The notes under the pieces are model-generated. The model did no database searches. It was given only the letters and a program-made list of their open reading frames with translations, and was not told where the DNA came from. The translations under genes and the position numbers were made by a program. From NCBI GenBank assembly GCA_000151295.1, contig GG745344.1, positions 813,655 through 877,654 of the forward strand: a stretch of 64,000 bases of DNA. The letters run 5' to 3'. Origin of the DNA: Allomyces macrogynus ATCC 38327 (Eukaryota; Blastocladiomycota; Blastocladiomycetes; Blastocladiales; Blastocladiaceae). Position 1 is the first letter of the stretch, and every line of letters starts with the position of its first letter. Shown here in pieces: positions 9,780-20,450 of the stretch.

Positions 9780-12176
9780 CTACGCGTCCCACCCGCGCAC
9801 GCGGAACTTTTCCGCATACTCGAGCGTGACCGACATGCGCTTGAAAATCGGCGTCGGGAACTTACGCGCCATGACTTCTGCCTGTACGCGCGCGAGCCCG
9901 TACCGGTTGATGAGCTTGAACATGGCCGAGGCGAGCGGGTTCGGATACACACGGTCGCCATACACCTTGTGCAAGATGGCGACATTGTGCCCCGGAATCG
10001 ACAGCAGCCGCGCGACGTGCCGCAACGTCTCGCCGATCACGCGCGACGTCGCGTCGCCCGGCGTCGTCGGCACGGTATCTTCGACGGGCGTGCCATCGGG
10101 CCCGACGGGCGTCGGAATCGGCACGTCGTCATCGACCGCATCTGGTTCCGTGAGCAGCGCGAGCAAACGGAGAGACGCCTTGGGCGAGAACCGCATCACC
10201 GTGCACTGCCGGTAGGCGTTGCGCGCGTCGGCCTTCTTGCCGAGTCGGCGTGCAAGGTCGCCGAGGTACTCCCACTCGGCACAGGTGCGCTTGTAGGCCA
10301 GCTGGTACTCGCGCGCGTGCGCTTCCTCGGCCTTCCACGCGGTATACACGCGCAGGTCCTCGTAGAGCATCAGGAACAGGTCGTCGAGCCACCGCTCACA
10401 CAGGCGCTTGTGCGAGAACGCCGTCAGGAGCTTGGACCCGCCGATCGCGCGGGCGCGGGCGCGCCACGACGGCGGCAGGGCCTCCGGGTCGGCGTTCTCG
10501 TCGTCCTCGGCGGGTTCCTCGGACGCCGCCGTCGGCTCCGTGTTCGCGACTGGGTCCACCGACGGCTCGGCGAGCGCAGCCTCGTCGGCGGCCGCCGGCA
10601 CGACCGGTGCGGAACTCGGCGCCGACGCGGGTTTGCCCGTCGCCGCAACGACGAGCGGCACGTCGTCCCCGTCGGACGCGCCGTCCGACTTCCCCGCGGC
10701 ATTCGGCATCAACTCTTCCTCTTTGACCTGCCGGTACTCGTCCTCCATGACAAACACGTTCGCGCGGTGCGCGAGCAGGTCCTCCCACCCGGCATGGTCG
10801 ACCATATCGGCGAGCAGCGCATAGGCTTTGCGGAACGTGCCGCGCAGTCCCTCGGCGCGCAAGGGCGTCAGCGCGTGCGTGTCGTTGTCAGAGTAGAGCC
10901 CGTTCGGGTCGGCAAAGTCGGGGAAGTGCACGCGCAGCGGTTCCGGCATGACGGGCAACTCACGCGACGAGTTGGCAAACATCGGGCACGAGTTGAGCGC
11001 GAGCAAGGCCATGGGCCAGTCGCCCTGCTGCGTGTAGCACTGCGTGAGCTTTTCCCAGGCCTTGAATTCGAGTGGGGCCGTGTTGACGAGACGCTTGGCG
11101 AGTGTCAGCGCGAGGTCTTGCTTGCCCTATTGTGAGGGGGATCAGTACCAGCCCAGGGTCACACCAATCACCCGCATTCAAGGCTTCACAAACCTTCTTC
11201 TGCAGCAAATCAATCTGCGCGAGCAATACAGGCGTGCAATTCGGGTGCACCTGCAGCGTCTGGTAAAGCAGCTTGACGGCCTTGCCATCCAAGTCGGCGT
11301 TCATGTAGGCTTGCGCGAGCAGCGCGGCGAGTGACGGGTCCATGTGCAGCAAGTCGCGCCAGAGCCGGATCAGCACGTCCCAGCGGCCCGACTCGTACCC
11401 GAAATACCGCACGAGCGCATAGACGAGCACGTTTGAGGTCAGAGTCGGCACCTGCACGTCCGGGTCAGCGCCCAACTGCCAGGCGCGCGGAAACACGTCC
11501 TTGACCGCGTCCAAGAACCGGCCTTCCACGTTCAGGTCCGGCAGCGGGTCGAGCCGGCGCAGACCCGCGGGACCCGCCGGGTACAGGTCCGGGTTGGCGT
11601 CGGCGAGTGTCGCGCGCAGTACTGACGAGACGAAGAGCTCGGCCCAGAACGCGGGCGACGCGTCCTGGCCGATCGCGACACGCTTACCTGCGCGGTTCAC
11701 GGCGTAGACGTTGACACCGCCGGGAATCCGCACTTCCACGCGCACGTCGAGCATGGCAAACGCATTGTAGCAGCAGTAGACGCCGGACTTGATGCGGAAC
11801 GGCGCGGGTGCCGAGAACCACCCGCCCTTGTTGGCAGAGTCGTCCATTGAGTAGGTGAGCGTGTTGATGTAGGCGGCCAGCGACCCGGCCGACGAGGCCT
11901 CGACGCCCGACACGTAGTGGTACGAGGTCACGTCCTTGGCCGTCTTGGCATTGTTCTTGACGAGGTGGCAGAGGTCGGGCGGGCCCAGGCTGTGTGGATC
12001 ATCAAGCAACGCGATGCACAAGTCAGGAACGATAGCTCCGTGACGTCGCTGGGAGGGAAGGAAGGGACAGCACGGGTACGGTACCGGAACTGCGGGATCT
12101 GGTCGGTGCGAGCGACGAGCGACTCGCCGAGCGCCGTCTCAAACAGCTCAGGCACGTCGCGCAGCGTGTCCCCCAT
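9780..12176 (-). CDS. ChAP-family exomer subunit (Bch1/Bud7-like)
   Basis: Member of the fungal Chs5-Arf1 binding protein family. Together with Chs5 these proteins form exomer, a trans-Golgi coat that exports cargo such as chitin synthase Chs3. The first exon starts at 12176 (MGDTLRDVPELFETALGESL) and ends near 12090; its exact donor is ambiguous. Exon 2 runs from about 12030 to 11194 and exon 3 from 11126 to 9780. The exon 2-3 join (LLQKK|GKQDLALTLAKRL) restores the TPR-like family pattern. Diagnostic segments are GPPDLCHLVKNNAK, VTSYHYVSGVEASS, LAAYINTLTYSMDD and, near the C-terminus, HKRLCERWLDDLFLMLYED and EWEYLGDLARRLGKKADA. An acidic Ala/Pro insert sits at about residues 420-500. Total is roughly 730-740 residues, similar to yeast ChAPs. 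The gene is divergent from PINCH. Confidence 0.88.
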
Positions 12177-12737
12177 GCTGGCAGCGTTGGTACTTGGCCG
12201 TGGTGGTCGTGGTCGATGTGCCGTGGGCAAATTGGTGCTGGTGGTCGGTCAAGTGGCGTCGGAAGAGGGCGCAACTTCGACGCGACGTTGAGCGGGGCCA
12301 GGTCCAAATAGCGGTCGCCGCGCGTAAGCTCCGAGTGCGGGCGGTCGCGCGCAAGGAGCGGCTCGAATGCGGGTGCGGCGCGGTGCAACAGATGCACGTC
12401 GTCGTGGTGGTCGTCGCGGTTGGCGAGGGTCGAGCAGGAGGATCACGGCGCGGCTGGCGGTTCGCTCACTCAGTTCATTCATGGCTGGCGACTTGACTTG
12501 CCGACGACATGGCCAGCCGACGCGCCGTGGCAAAAAGAAGTGAACCCAGGGCAGCGTCACGTGCACGGCACCACCGCGCCCTCCGCGCGCCATATCCTCT
12601 TGATCAACCTGTAATCCACACCGGCCCTGCATCGCCCCAAGCTTGGCGCAATTTCACCCTTGATTCACTCACGCTGCTGCAAGTGGCGACGACGACGCGA
12701 GCGCCGCCCGCATTGCTCATCCGGCCCCGCGACCACC
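12177..12737. promoter_or_regulatory. Bidirectional spacer, ChAP/PINCH
   Basis: 560 bases between two divergent start codons. Promoters and leaders of both genes must lie here. I cannot point to a specific box with confidence. Confidence 0.4.
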
Positions 12738-14077
12738 ATGAGCAGGATCGTGTCCACCTGCGCCGTCTGCTCGGGCGCGCTGCTGCCAGGTGTGCCCGCC
12801 AAGTTTGCGCTTGGCAAGCAGTTCCACGAAGCGTGCTTTCTGTAATATATTGATCCAAGCGCCATTGAAATCCGAGATGTGATCGCAAGTAACGAACCAC
12901 CGCGGCGCGCCATAGCTGCTCGCACTGCCACCAGCCGTTCCCCGACGGCGTCTTCTTTGATCTCGACGGCAAGCTGCTGTGCGAGGCCGACTTCAACGAC
13001 CTCGTCTCCGACAAGTGCCACGCGTGCGGCAAGCCCATCGAGGGCCCCTGCGTCAATGCCCTCGACGCTAAGTTCCACGCCGCGTGCTTCAAGTGCCATC
13101 TGTGCCGCGAGACGCTCAAGGGCGCGTTTCTCAAGTACGGTTACTGAGCACAGGCTGGTCGTCGCGGCGATGTGCCGTCAAACCGGGTTTGACGCGTCGT
13201 TTTGGCCCGCAGATTCGATGCCAAGCCGTATTGCCGACCGTGCCACGACAAAGTCGTTAGTGATGGTGCGGCCGACGCTCTCCACCCGGTGGTTTGAACA
13301 GATCGAGGTCTTGACGCGCGGTCTGGCGGTTTCACAGAACGCACTCTGATCGCAACCTCGTGCCAGCGCTGCAAAAAACCGATCGACGGCACGCCCTTCA
13401 TCTACCGCGGCGCCAAGTACCACGTACGGTCGATCCCGCTCTCCACCGCGCACTTTCGATTGCTGACCGTCATCCTCGCGGCCCAGGCGCACCACTTCAA
13501 CTGCAGTCTCTGCAAGCTCGAGCTCACGCCGCAGTGCAAGGAGCACGACGGCAAGCTCTACTGTCCCGAAGACTACCTGCGCGTCACCGCGCCCGTGTGC
13601 TTTGCCTGCAAAAAATCGATTTTCGGCCCATCCACGACATTGCTCGGCAAGACGTTCCACCCGGAGCACGTGCGGTGCGCCAAGTGCGAGGACGTGTTCC
13701 CGGACGGCGTGTTTTACGAGTGGCACGGGCAACCGTTGTGCCCGCTGCACTACCACGAGGCCACGGGCGTGCGGTGCGGGCGGTGCCTGCAGGTCGTGCG
13801 CGGTAACAGTACGTTTTGTGGATGGATTATTGATTATTTCGCGAACTGACCGGACGCGCCACCATATGTAGTCGTCGACGCGCACGGCAAGAAATGGTGC
13901 GAGGACCATTTTCTGTGCACGGCCTGCGACAAGTCGCTCGCGGGCAAGGAATTCTGCGACTGGGACGGCCGCCCGCTGTGCACGCCGTGCTTCGGGAAAC
14001 TCCCGCTCAAGGTGCGCAAGCGGCTCAACGAGCACCGGCTGCAGGTCGAGAAGCGCAAGCGCGCCGCGGGGAAGTAG
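12738..14077 (+). CDS. PINCH-like five-LIM protein
   Basis: Encodes about 327 residues after splicing six exons: 12738-12841, 12916-13134, 13213-13259, 13338-13423, 13487-13808 and 13872-14077. All phases agree. Human PINCH-1 is 325 residues. Five LIM domains follow one another with zinc-ligand patterns such as CAVC...HEACF / CSHC, CHACGKPIEG...FHAACFKCHLC, CQRCKKPIDG...HFNCSLC, CFACKKSIFG and CGRCLQVVRG...HFLCTAC. The basic tail LPLKVRKRLNEHRLQVEKRK matches the PINCH C-terminus. In animals PINCH binds ILK through LIM1 and joins parvin in the IPP complex at integrin adhesions and actin. An actin-linked role is inferred here. A different multi-LIM protein is possible but less likely, given the LIM order, length and tail. 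Confidence 0.88.
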
Positions 14078-14112
14078 GAGCGAGCGAGGGATATGGACTT
14101 GGGGTGGGTAAC

Positions 14113-14525
14113 TTACAGCATGGCCGACGCATCGTCCTCGGCCGCTGCCGGTGGCGGGATCGGGACGCGCCGCCGCGGCGGAGCGAGTGCCGCCGATGCG
14201 TCCCATAGCGGCGCGGTCGACCTGTGCCCGAGTTTGCGGACTAGACGGGAAATACATCAGAACTTGGAGCATTTTCAGGATTTGGACAAGCTGATAAGGT
14301 ACCGTCGCTGGCGGTTTTCGGGATCTTGCGCATGATTTCAAGTCCGGCCTCGAGCGCCGTGACGGGCCGCTTTCGCGGGGCCATGGCCACGTCGACGATG
14401 AGGTCCGGGTTGGCCAGGATCGCTGCGAGTTCAGGCGAGTCCCAGCCGGCGGTGGCGAGGTTGGCACGAAACGCGTCCAGGTCGGTGTCGGGCATGCGCG
14501 CCCACGAGTAGTCGCCGTCGCTCAT
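14113..14525 (-). CDS. Small protein of unknown function
   Basis: Two exons (14525-14303 and 14240-14113) encode about 116 residues. The intron starts GTACC and ends TAG, and the join reads TASDV|RKLGH. The N-terminal two-thirds looks globular (FRANLATAGWDSPELAAIL, then TALEAGLEIMRKIPK). The C-terminus is Pro/Ala/Arg-rich and acidic (PPPAAAEDDASAML). No family is recognised. It is convergent with PINCH (36 bp between stops) and divergent from the capping-protein gene. Frame integrity across the intron supports a real gene. Confidence 0.6.
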
Positions 14526-14845
14526 GGTCGGTCGTGCTCGTACTGCAGGGTGACGGTCGCTGTCCGGGAGCTGCGATCGACAACGAGAGACGCGACGCGA
14601 TCAGGACATATGCAGACGATCAGAATGGCTGGTGCAACTGCGTTTTTCGCCCTGTCGTCAGGTCCTGCGGTTCTGATGTGGGAGTGGACCGTCAAAAAAC
14701 AGGGTGCCACGTGCCCCTGACCACGACGCGCCGCTCCTTCAGTTCGCCACCACACCACACCAATCCGTCGCGACTTTGACAACCGTACTGACGGCGTCCG
14801 TGTCGCGCAGATCAGCACCAACCGCACGCACCAACACTTGTCGCC
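14526..14845. promoter_or_regulatory. Bidirectional spacer, small gene/CapA
   Basis: 320 bases between two divergent start codons. No specific element identified. Confidence 0.35.
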
Positions 14846-16043
14846 ATGGCCGACGCACCGGAAGCCGACCGTATCGAGCTGGCCACGAGCCTGCTTGTCC
14901 AGGCGCCGCCAGGCGAGCTCGCCGATGTCCTGAACGGTAGAAATGCACCTCTCCAACGACGCGCACGCACCCAACACCAAACTGATGATGAATCGCGGTC
15001 GCGACAGACGTGCGCGTGCTCTTCGACAACGACGAGGAGCTGCAGGAGGCGCTCACGCCGGCGCTCGCCAAGTATAACAAGGACCAGCACACGCTCGTGG
15101 CCGTCCCGTGGACCGACGCAAAAGTGATCCTGTGCGACGCGGCCGAGATTGACGAGGGCCGGTTCATCGACCCGATCGGCAAGAAGGCGTTTGCGATTGA
15201 TCATGTCGACCTGTCGGTCTCGGCCGAGGACGACTTGCCCGAGGACGACCACGAGGCCGATCGGTGCGGGCATTTCGCGGCGGTACCGAACCCACGACGG
15301 AAGCTAGACTGACGCGGTCCATTTGTGCAGCGAAGCGCTCCAGACGGGCCTCAACGCATACCTCAAGTCGCACTACCCGAACGGGACCGGCGCCGTCTAT
15401 GCGCGCGACGACGGGTTCCACATTGTGCTTGTCGACAGCAAGTACAACCCGGACAACTTTTGGTGCGCGTTCTCCACCGCGATTGCATGATCTGCCCCCC
15501 CCCCCCCCCCATTAACATGGCCGACCCCACAGGACCGGCCGGTGGCGATCGGCATGGACGTGGAACGCCGACGAGGGCCACTTGACGGGCGTTGTGCGCA
15601 TCCTCGTGCACTACTACGAGGACGGCAACGTGCAGCTCGCGACCGAACAGCCGTTTGACGTGACGCTGCCGGCTGACGTACGCGTGAACGCGAATCGAGT
15701 CGCGATTTTTGCATGCACTCGCGACTCACACCCCGAGTGTGTAGACGGATGCGGCGGGCGTTGTCAAGGCGATCCGCAAGGCCGAGGGCCACTACCACGA
15801 AGCACTGAATGCCAAGTATGCGGAAATGAACGAGTCGGCGTTCCGCTTGCTGCGGCGCGCGCTGCCGCTGACCAAGGCCAAGGTCGATTGGAACAAGGTG
15901 CGTGTGCTGGTCCTGTGCTGTCCGCTGCCGCAACACGCGCGGATCAGGTCGCTGACAGGTCGGGCCGTCTGCCCCGCCTCTCTCATTCCTAGATTGCCAA
16001 GTACAAGATCGGGTCAGAGCTCGCGGGTAAGCACGAGCCGTAA
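14846..16043 (+). CDS. F-actin capping protein alpha subunit
   Basis: Alpha subunit of the heterodimer that caps barbed ends of actin filaments. Six exons (14846-14936, 15008-15263, 15331-15462, 15533-15677, 15745-15897, 15993-16043) give 275 residues, close to the usual 270-286. Diagnostic segments are ALQTGLNAYLKSHYPNGTG, YNPDNFW|TGRWRSAWTW across intron 3, VRILVHYYEDGNVQLAT, and AFRLLRRALPLTKAKVDWNK|IAKYKIGSEL at the end, where the actin-binding tentacle lies in the family. Intron 3 contains a pure C16 run upstream of its acceptor. The beta partner is not in the window. Confidence 0.93.
15495..15510 (+). repeat. C16 tract in capping-protein intron 3
   Basis: A run of 16 C lies about 20 nt before the CACAG acceptor at 15532, in the position of a polypyrimidine tract. 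Similar tracts occur in other introns of the window. Confidence 0.7.
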
Positions 16044-16463
16044 ACCGCGAGCACGGGAGTTTGGAACGGTTTCCTTTCAATTTGTTGCACTCTTGTTCTT
16101 GGAATGAAATCGACATGATTTTGGTGAACGACGCGAATCGCGCGACTTGCACGGACTGGCCAGGGCCAAACGCGTTTGCTGCTGCCAGTCGAAGAGCGCG
16201 ACGCAGGTTCCCACCTAGAGTGATGCATCTGCGAGACGCGCCCAGTCGCGCGTCGTGACGAACATCGCCATCTCCAGCGGCCCGCGCTCGATCACCGCTC
16301 CCTCGTCCTGCGCACGACGACGTCAGGTCGACGCAGTGGCCGCAACTTGAACCCGCACCGCACGCACCGCCCGCGCTCGCCCAGCACTCGCTGCACCCCG
16401 CTCTCCCAGCACTCGCTGCACCCCGCTCGCCTGACACCAACCAACGCACAGATCACCGCGACC
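16044..16463. other. Spacer upstream of CHZ gene
   Basis: No gene seen. Around 16385-16430 a short direct duplication of the form CAGCACTCGCTGCACCCCGCTC occurs in the presumed leader of the next gene. Confidence 0.4.
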
Positions 16464-17196
16464 ATGACCAATTCGTCGAGCCCGAAGCGCGCCGCCGCCA
16501 CTGCCTCCCCGACGGCTGCGGCCGCGCCGCGCCCCAAGAGCCCCGCCACGGCCGCCGCGCGCACTGCGAGCCCAACCGTCAGCAAGCCTGCATCGTCCCC
16601 TGCGCCGAAACCCAAGTCGCCCGAGCCGAAACCCGCGACCAAGGCGACCAAGGCCGACGAGGATGAGGAAAATGACGAGCCAGAGGAGGCTGAGGAGCCA
16701 GAGGATGACGAGGATGACGAGGATGTGGATTCGGACGACCACGACGACGAGGACGACGACGAAGAGGAGGAAGAAGATGAGGGGGAGGTGGCCGCAGTTC
16801 CCGCCAAACGCAAGGCGACGCGGTCGCCCGCGGCCTCGTCGTCGGCCAAGGTTCGTGCATCCTGGGGGTGCGGCTGGATCATGCAGCGGGCTCACTCCTG
16901 CCCACCCCTCGTATCTAGGCGCGCGCCGATCCCAAGGCTAAGCGGCAGAAGCGCGCCAAGGACTCGGACGACGAAGGGTCCGATGCTGAACTGGTCGAGG
17001 ATGCGCGTACGTTTCACTCGCTTTGTGCCGGGTCGACGCGCGAGGCTTCTCGACTGATCCGCTTCCCGCGCACCACATAGTCGAAGAGATCGACACGTCC
17101 AACATCATTTCGGGTGGCCGCCGCACGCGCGGCAAGAAGATCGACTTCACTGCCGTGCAGGGCGCCGAAGATGACGACGACGAGGACGATGATTGA
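16464..17196 (+). CDS. CHZ-domain histone chaperone (Chz1/HIRIP3-like)
   Basis: Three exons (16464-16850, 16919-17006, 17081-17196) encode about 196 residues. The N-terminus is Ala/Pro/Lys/Ser-rich, followed by a very acidic Asp/Glu tract (about 65-115), a basic KAKRQKRAK patch and the CHZ motif EEIDTSNIISGGRRTRGKKI near the C-terminus, then an acidic end. In Chz1 the CHZ motif contacts H2A-H2B and favours H2A.Z-H2B. Nuclear action as an H2A.Z-type chaperone is inferred from the motif. The acidic/basic layout and length match Chz1. Confidence 0.88.
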
Positions 17197-17543
17197 TGGA
17201 CGGGTGGGTCGCGCCGTGCACGACGGGTGCGGGCGAAGGTGCCCCGCGCTTTCGTGCGTGCGCGCGCTTGTTTGGAGTCTGAGTAGTTAGGGGCGAGCGT
17301 AGGGACTCGCGTGTTTCTGAACTAGTAAAGACAGATTTACGACGGATTGATGCGCTGTTACCTTTTTGTGGGTTCGGAAGGTTGTTCCTGATTGATGTCA
17401 ACCTCCTCACGCCCGGTTCGCTCTCCACCCATGCGTACTTGGTATGCGATTCGGCAACGCTATGTAGGGCGCAAATGTCCAAGCATCACACCAATCCTGA
17501 CCGACGACGTGGCCATCAAACTCTTCTCCTCCCCCCAAACGTG
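17197..17543. other. Convergent 3' spacer
   Basis: Between the stops of the CHZ gene (+) and the F-box gene (-). Presumed 3' UTRs. No other feature seen. Confidence 0.4.
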
Positions 17544-19097
17544 TCAGCGCGGCCAAACCTTGGTCCGCCGCACGACCGGCCGATACCCAATCCAGCCCAG
17601 TGCCACGAGCTCCCCCGACGTGACCGACGGCCATGGCACCTTTGTCACAAACTCGTGCAGACACACATGCTTCAGCACTGGCGCGTCGACGGCGGTCACG
17701 GCCGCCTGGCTCACTTCCGGATCGTGCACGACGAGCCTTTCCAAGGCTGGGAAAACGGCGCGACTCATGGGGACCCCGTGTTTGATCAGGAGCGAGCGCG
17801 CCAGGTCGAGCTGCGCGAGGCGCGGCGCCACGGTCGCCAGGTCGGCAAAGATCGTGTTCGGCAACCGGAGCGTATCCAGACACGCCGTCGTCAGACTCGG
17901 CATCCGTGGCAGCGCCGCCGGGCAGGAAGCGGGTGTCACGGAGTGCAGGTGCCGCCCGATCTGCTGTTCACTGACCAGGTGAAGTGAACGGAGCGTGGGC
18001 AGCGGTGACATGCCCTCGTCAGAGGCCGTGGTCGGCACGAGTAAGTTCAATGCGGGCGCGGGGCACGTCAAGGTGCGGAGCCACAGCCACTCGCGCGCCG
18101 TGTCCATGTCGGGTGTGTTTGACACGGGAAAGTTCCCCTGTATGGCCGCGTTCAGGTCGAGCTTGCGCAACGTGCTCGCCCACTGCGCGGCGTAGGTCTG
18201 GACCAGGTCCGGGTGGATCAAATGCGTCTGGACGCAGAGTTTCTGCAATCGCGGAGCCGCGAGCATGTTGCGAATCGGCTTTCCGGTGTGGAAGGTGACA
18301 CGCAGCTCGTAGAGCGCCGGCAGCGTGATTGTCGCCGCCACGTTGTCCCATTCGCTGTCACCGACACACACGTCCAACAACGTCAACGTCGGGCCCAGGA
18401 CGGCGAGCGGCGCGACCAAGGACGCAACGGGTACAGGCACCTCGATCTTCATGGCCGAAGCGTGACGAAACCACATCGCGGTGCGCTCGAGGACCGTGGA
18501 GAGGCAGGGAAGGTACTGTTTGGACGCAAGAGCACGTGAAAGCTCGGCACGCTCGCCGTGCACCGCAATCGACCGGACTTGCGACAGCGCAATGTGCCGC
18601 CCCGCGTCAAGCGGCTCGTTTCGACCAATGATCCACAACGACTCTGGCGCCTGCGGCGGCGACTCGGGGATGACCGCGTCGCCGACTTGTTCGGTGCGCA
18701 AATCGTCGCGCAGCACCACGACTTTGGCACCCCACCGCGACGTGACATGCGAGTGGATACTGGTCGTTGTCGAGCTTTCACTTGCCATCTTTATATTGAC
18801 CGACACGGCCAGGTCGAGGTGCCACGTCAGCACGTCGTCGACGACGCGTCGCCACGCGCGACACGTATCGCGCAAAGCGAGCAGCGACCAGACGGTCGAC
18901 TTGGCGTCGAGCCCGATACAGCCGTGGATCAGTTTCGGCTTGCCGCGCGCTCGAACGTGTTTGGCGATTTGCTGAAGCACGTCGTCGGGCAAGTCGGGGA
19001 GCTGGAGAACTGGAATCGGTGGGTCGGGCGCGGATCCATCTTCGTCGTGACTTTCTGCAATGGTTTGTTGGACCTGAATGTCGGTGAGTTCAGCCAT
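17544..19097 (-). CDS. F-box protein with LRR-like repeats, intact
   Basis: Intronless 517-residue protein. An F-box lies at about residues 30-90 (LQLPDLPDDVLQQIAKHV, then LLALRDTCRAWRRVVDDVL). It runs directly into WHLDLAVSVN, a family signature also seen in the broken copies at 1584 and 61700. The rest has leucine-rich character without strict LRR spacing (LTLLDVCVGD, LPALYELRVTF, AAPRLQKLCVQ, LPTLRSLHLVS, VAPRLAQLDLARS). By family knowledge the F-box would bind Skp1 and the C-terminal region would recruit a substrate for ubiquitination. This is the only undamaged member of this family in the window, so it is useful as the reference copy. Confidence 0.82.
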   Translation of the reverse strand: MAELTDIQVQQTIAESHDEDGSAPDPPIPVLQLPDLPDDVLQQIAKHVRARGKPKLIHGCIGLDAKSTVWSLLALRDTCRAWRRVVDDVLTWHLDLAVSVNIKMASESSTTTSIHSHVTSRWGAKVVVLRDDLRTEQVGDAVIPESPPQAPESLWIIGRNEPLDAGRHIALSQVRSIAVHGERAELSRALASKQYLPCLSTVLERTAMWFRHASAMKIEVPVPVASLVAPLAVLGPTLTLLDVCVGDSEWDNVAATITLPALYELRVTFHTGKPIRNMLAAPRLQKLCVQTHLIHPDLVQTYAAQWASTLRKLDLNAAIQGNFPVSNTPDMDTAREWLWLRTLTCPAPALNLLVPTTASDEGMSPLPTLRSLHLVSEQQIGRHLHSVTPASCPAALPRMPSLTTACLDTLRLPNTIFADLATVAPRLAQLDLARSLLIKHGVPMSRAVFPALERLVVHDPEVSQAAVTAVDAPVLKHVCLHEFVTKVPWPSVTSGELVALGWIGYRPVVRRTKVWPR

Positions 19098-20450
19098 GCT
19101 GCAATGCTGCAGCCAGCGATGTGAGTTTTTTTTTTTTTTTTGCTAACTTGAAGAGAGAAGGAATGGATGAGCAAGCACGGATGCGCAGAGAAGGACAAAC
19201 GGTCTGTATATGTACGAGAACCCCCCACCCCCCCCCCCCCCCCCCCACCCCCCTCCTCCCTCACTTCACATTCACCCACCTGTCCATATCCAAGCAAAAA
19301 TCATTGAGGGCACCATCTAGCACGGTCTCTACATTCGCTCTACCCGAATGTCGTGCCGTCGTGCCATCAAAATGCATGAGCGAACGCAGATTACTTGTAA
19401 TAGCGCAGTGACAGCTTTTCGCAACTACACCGGAAGCAGCCGCGGACCATTGATGTCATACAGGACTCGCTGAACAGCACGCCCATACGCCAAATAGTAA
19501 CCGACGACGCTGGCTTGACATCAATCCGCAGAAGTTGCTGCGTTTCTTGCCATTTTGGCCAGCATCAGGTCAATCAATGGCTTCAGCGCGCGAATCGTGC
19601 GGCAAGGTCACTGTGGCTGCTTGACGATGGCGAACGATGACTGCATCACACGTCCCAACCTGCCAAGTGCCGCGAACAAACGCGTCGCAATGACTGCGCG
19701 AAGACCGCGTGAGGAAGAACGATTCTCCGATTTCGTCGAACGGCTGGGGCCGTAAAACGCTTGCAGGACGCTAGCAGGACGCTGGCCGGACTTGCTTGAG
19801 CTCAGTCACACACAACAGCGACACAGCACGACGCGATTGGTCTTGAAACTGCTACAGCCTGACAAACACGTTCGAACAACAGATCACTCGAGGCAAAATG
19901 CAAACTGCCTCTTTCAATCTGTTCTGGTCGCCGGTCATTCAGCCCGCTCGCGAGAATGGACCAACAAGTGGGTTGCTGCCGATCGGGCGCTGACAGCGTG
20001 AGCAAATGTCTCCAGCATCCATGTGACGAGGCTGCGCGAACAGACCTATCTCGGACGCGCGACAGCACGATCTTCCCACCCCACGCGTGTCGGCGTGGAG
20101 CATCGATGAGAATCCAGCAAATGGACATGCCGCGTTGCCGCGCGCCTTGCCTGTCCTTGCCGCTGCCACCGCGGCCGCTCCAGTGTTGCCGGCTGGTTTG
20201 TCTTCTCGCTCGCTGGTGATCGCGAGCCTCTTCTTCTCTCTCCGCCGTCGACAGCCCCATTCAAGATACCTTGGTTCCATTGACGCGCCCATCCAAAGGG
20301 CGCCCTTCCTTGCCGAGCCCGTCCGTGTATGTGGCGCTCAGCTCGCTCGCTATTATTGGTTGCCAAGCAGTTGACATGCTGTTGCTGGTCGACAGCTCTG
20401 TGTGCCTGTACAACCATATCTTCTCTCGCGCACGTTTCATTATAGTGGCC
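19098..20450. other. 1.35-kb intergenic region
   Basis: Upstream of both the F-box gene (-) and the receptor gene (+). It contains a T16 run (19126-19141) and a C-rich homopolymer stretch (19221-19256). No coding region, tRNA or mobile element is supported. The large size compared with other spacers here may mean it holds regulatory DNA for the receptor gene. Confidence 0.4.
19221..19256. repeat. Poly-C stretch
   Basis: About 36 bases almost all C (one A near each end), 120-160 bases upstream of the F-box start codon on the opposite strand. On that gene's sense strand this is a G run. Confidence 0.8.

Noticed and set aside
9969..11135. 388-residue plus-strand frame over the ChAP gene
   Set aside because: Arg/Val-rich mirror of the ChAP coding strand, while the minus strand matches a known family throughout.
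16292..16895. Ser-rich and Val-rich minus-strand frames
   Set aside because: They are the complement of the acidic Asp/Glu tract of the CHZ gene.
19221..19256. Telomere or satellite signal
   Set aside because: A plain homopolymer with no repeat unit. Homopolymers of this kind recur singly in the window.
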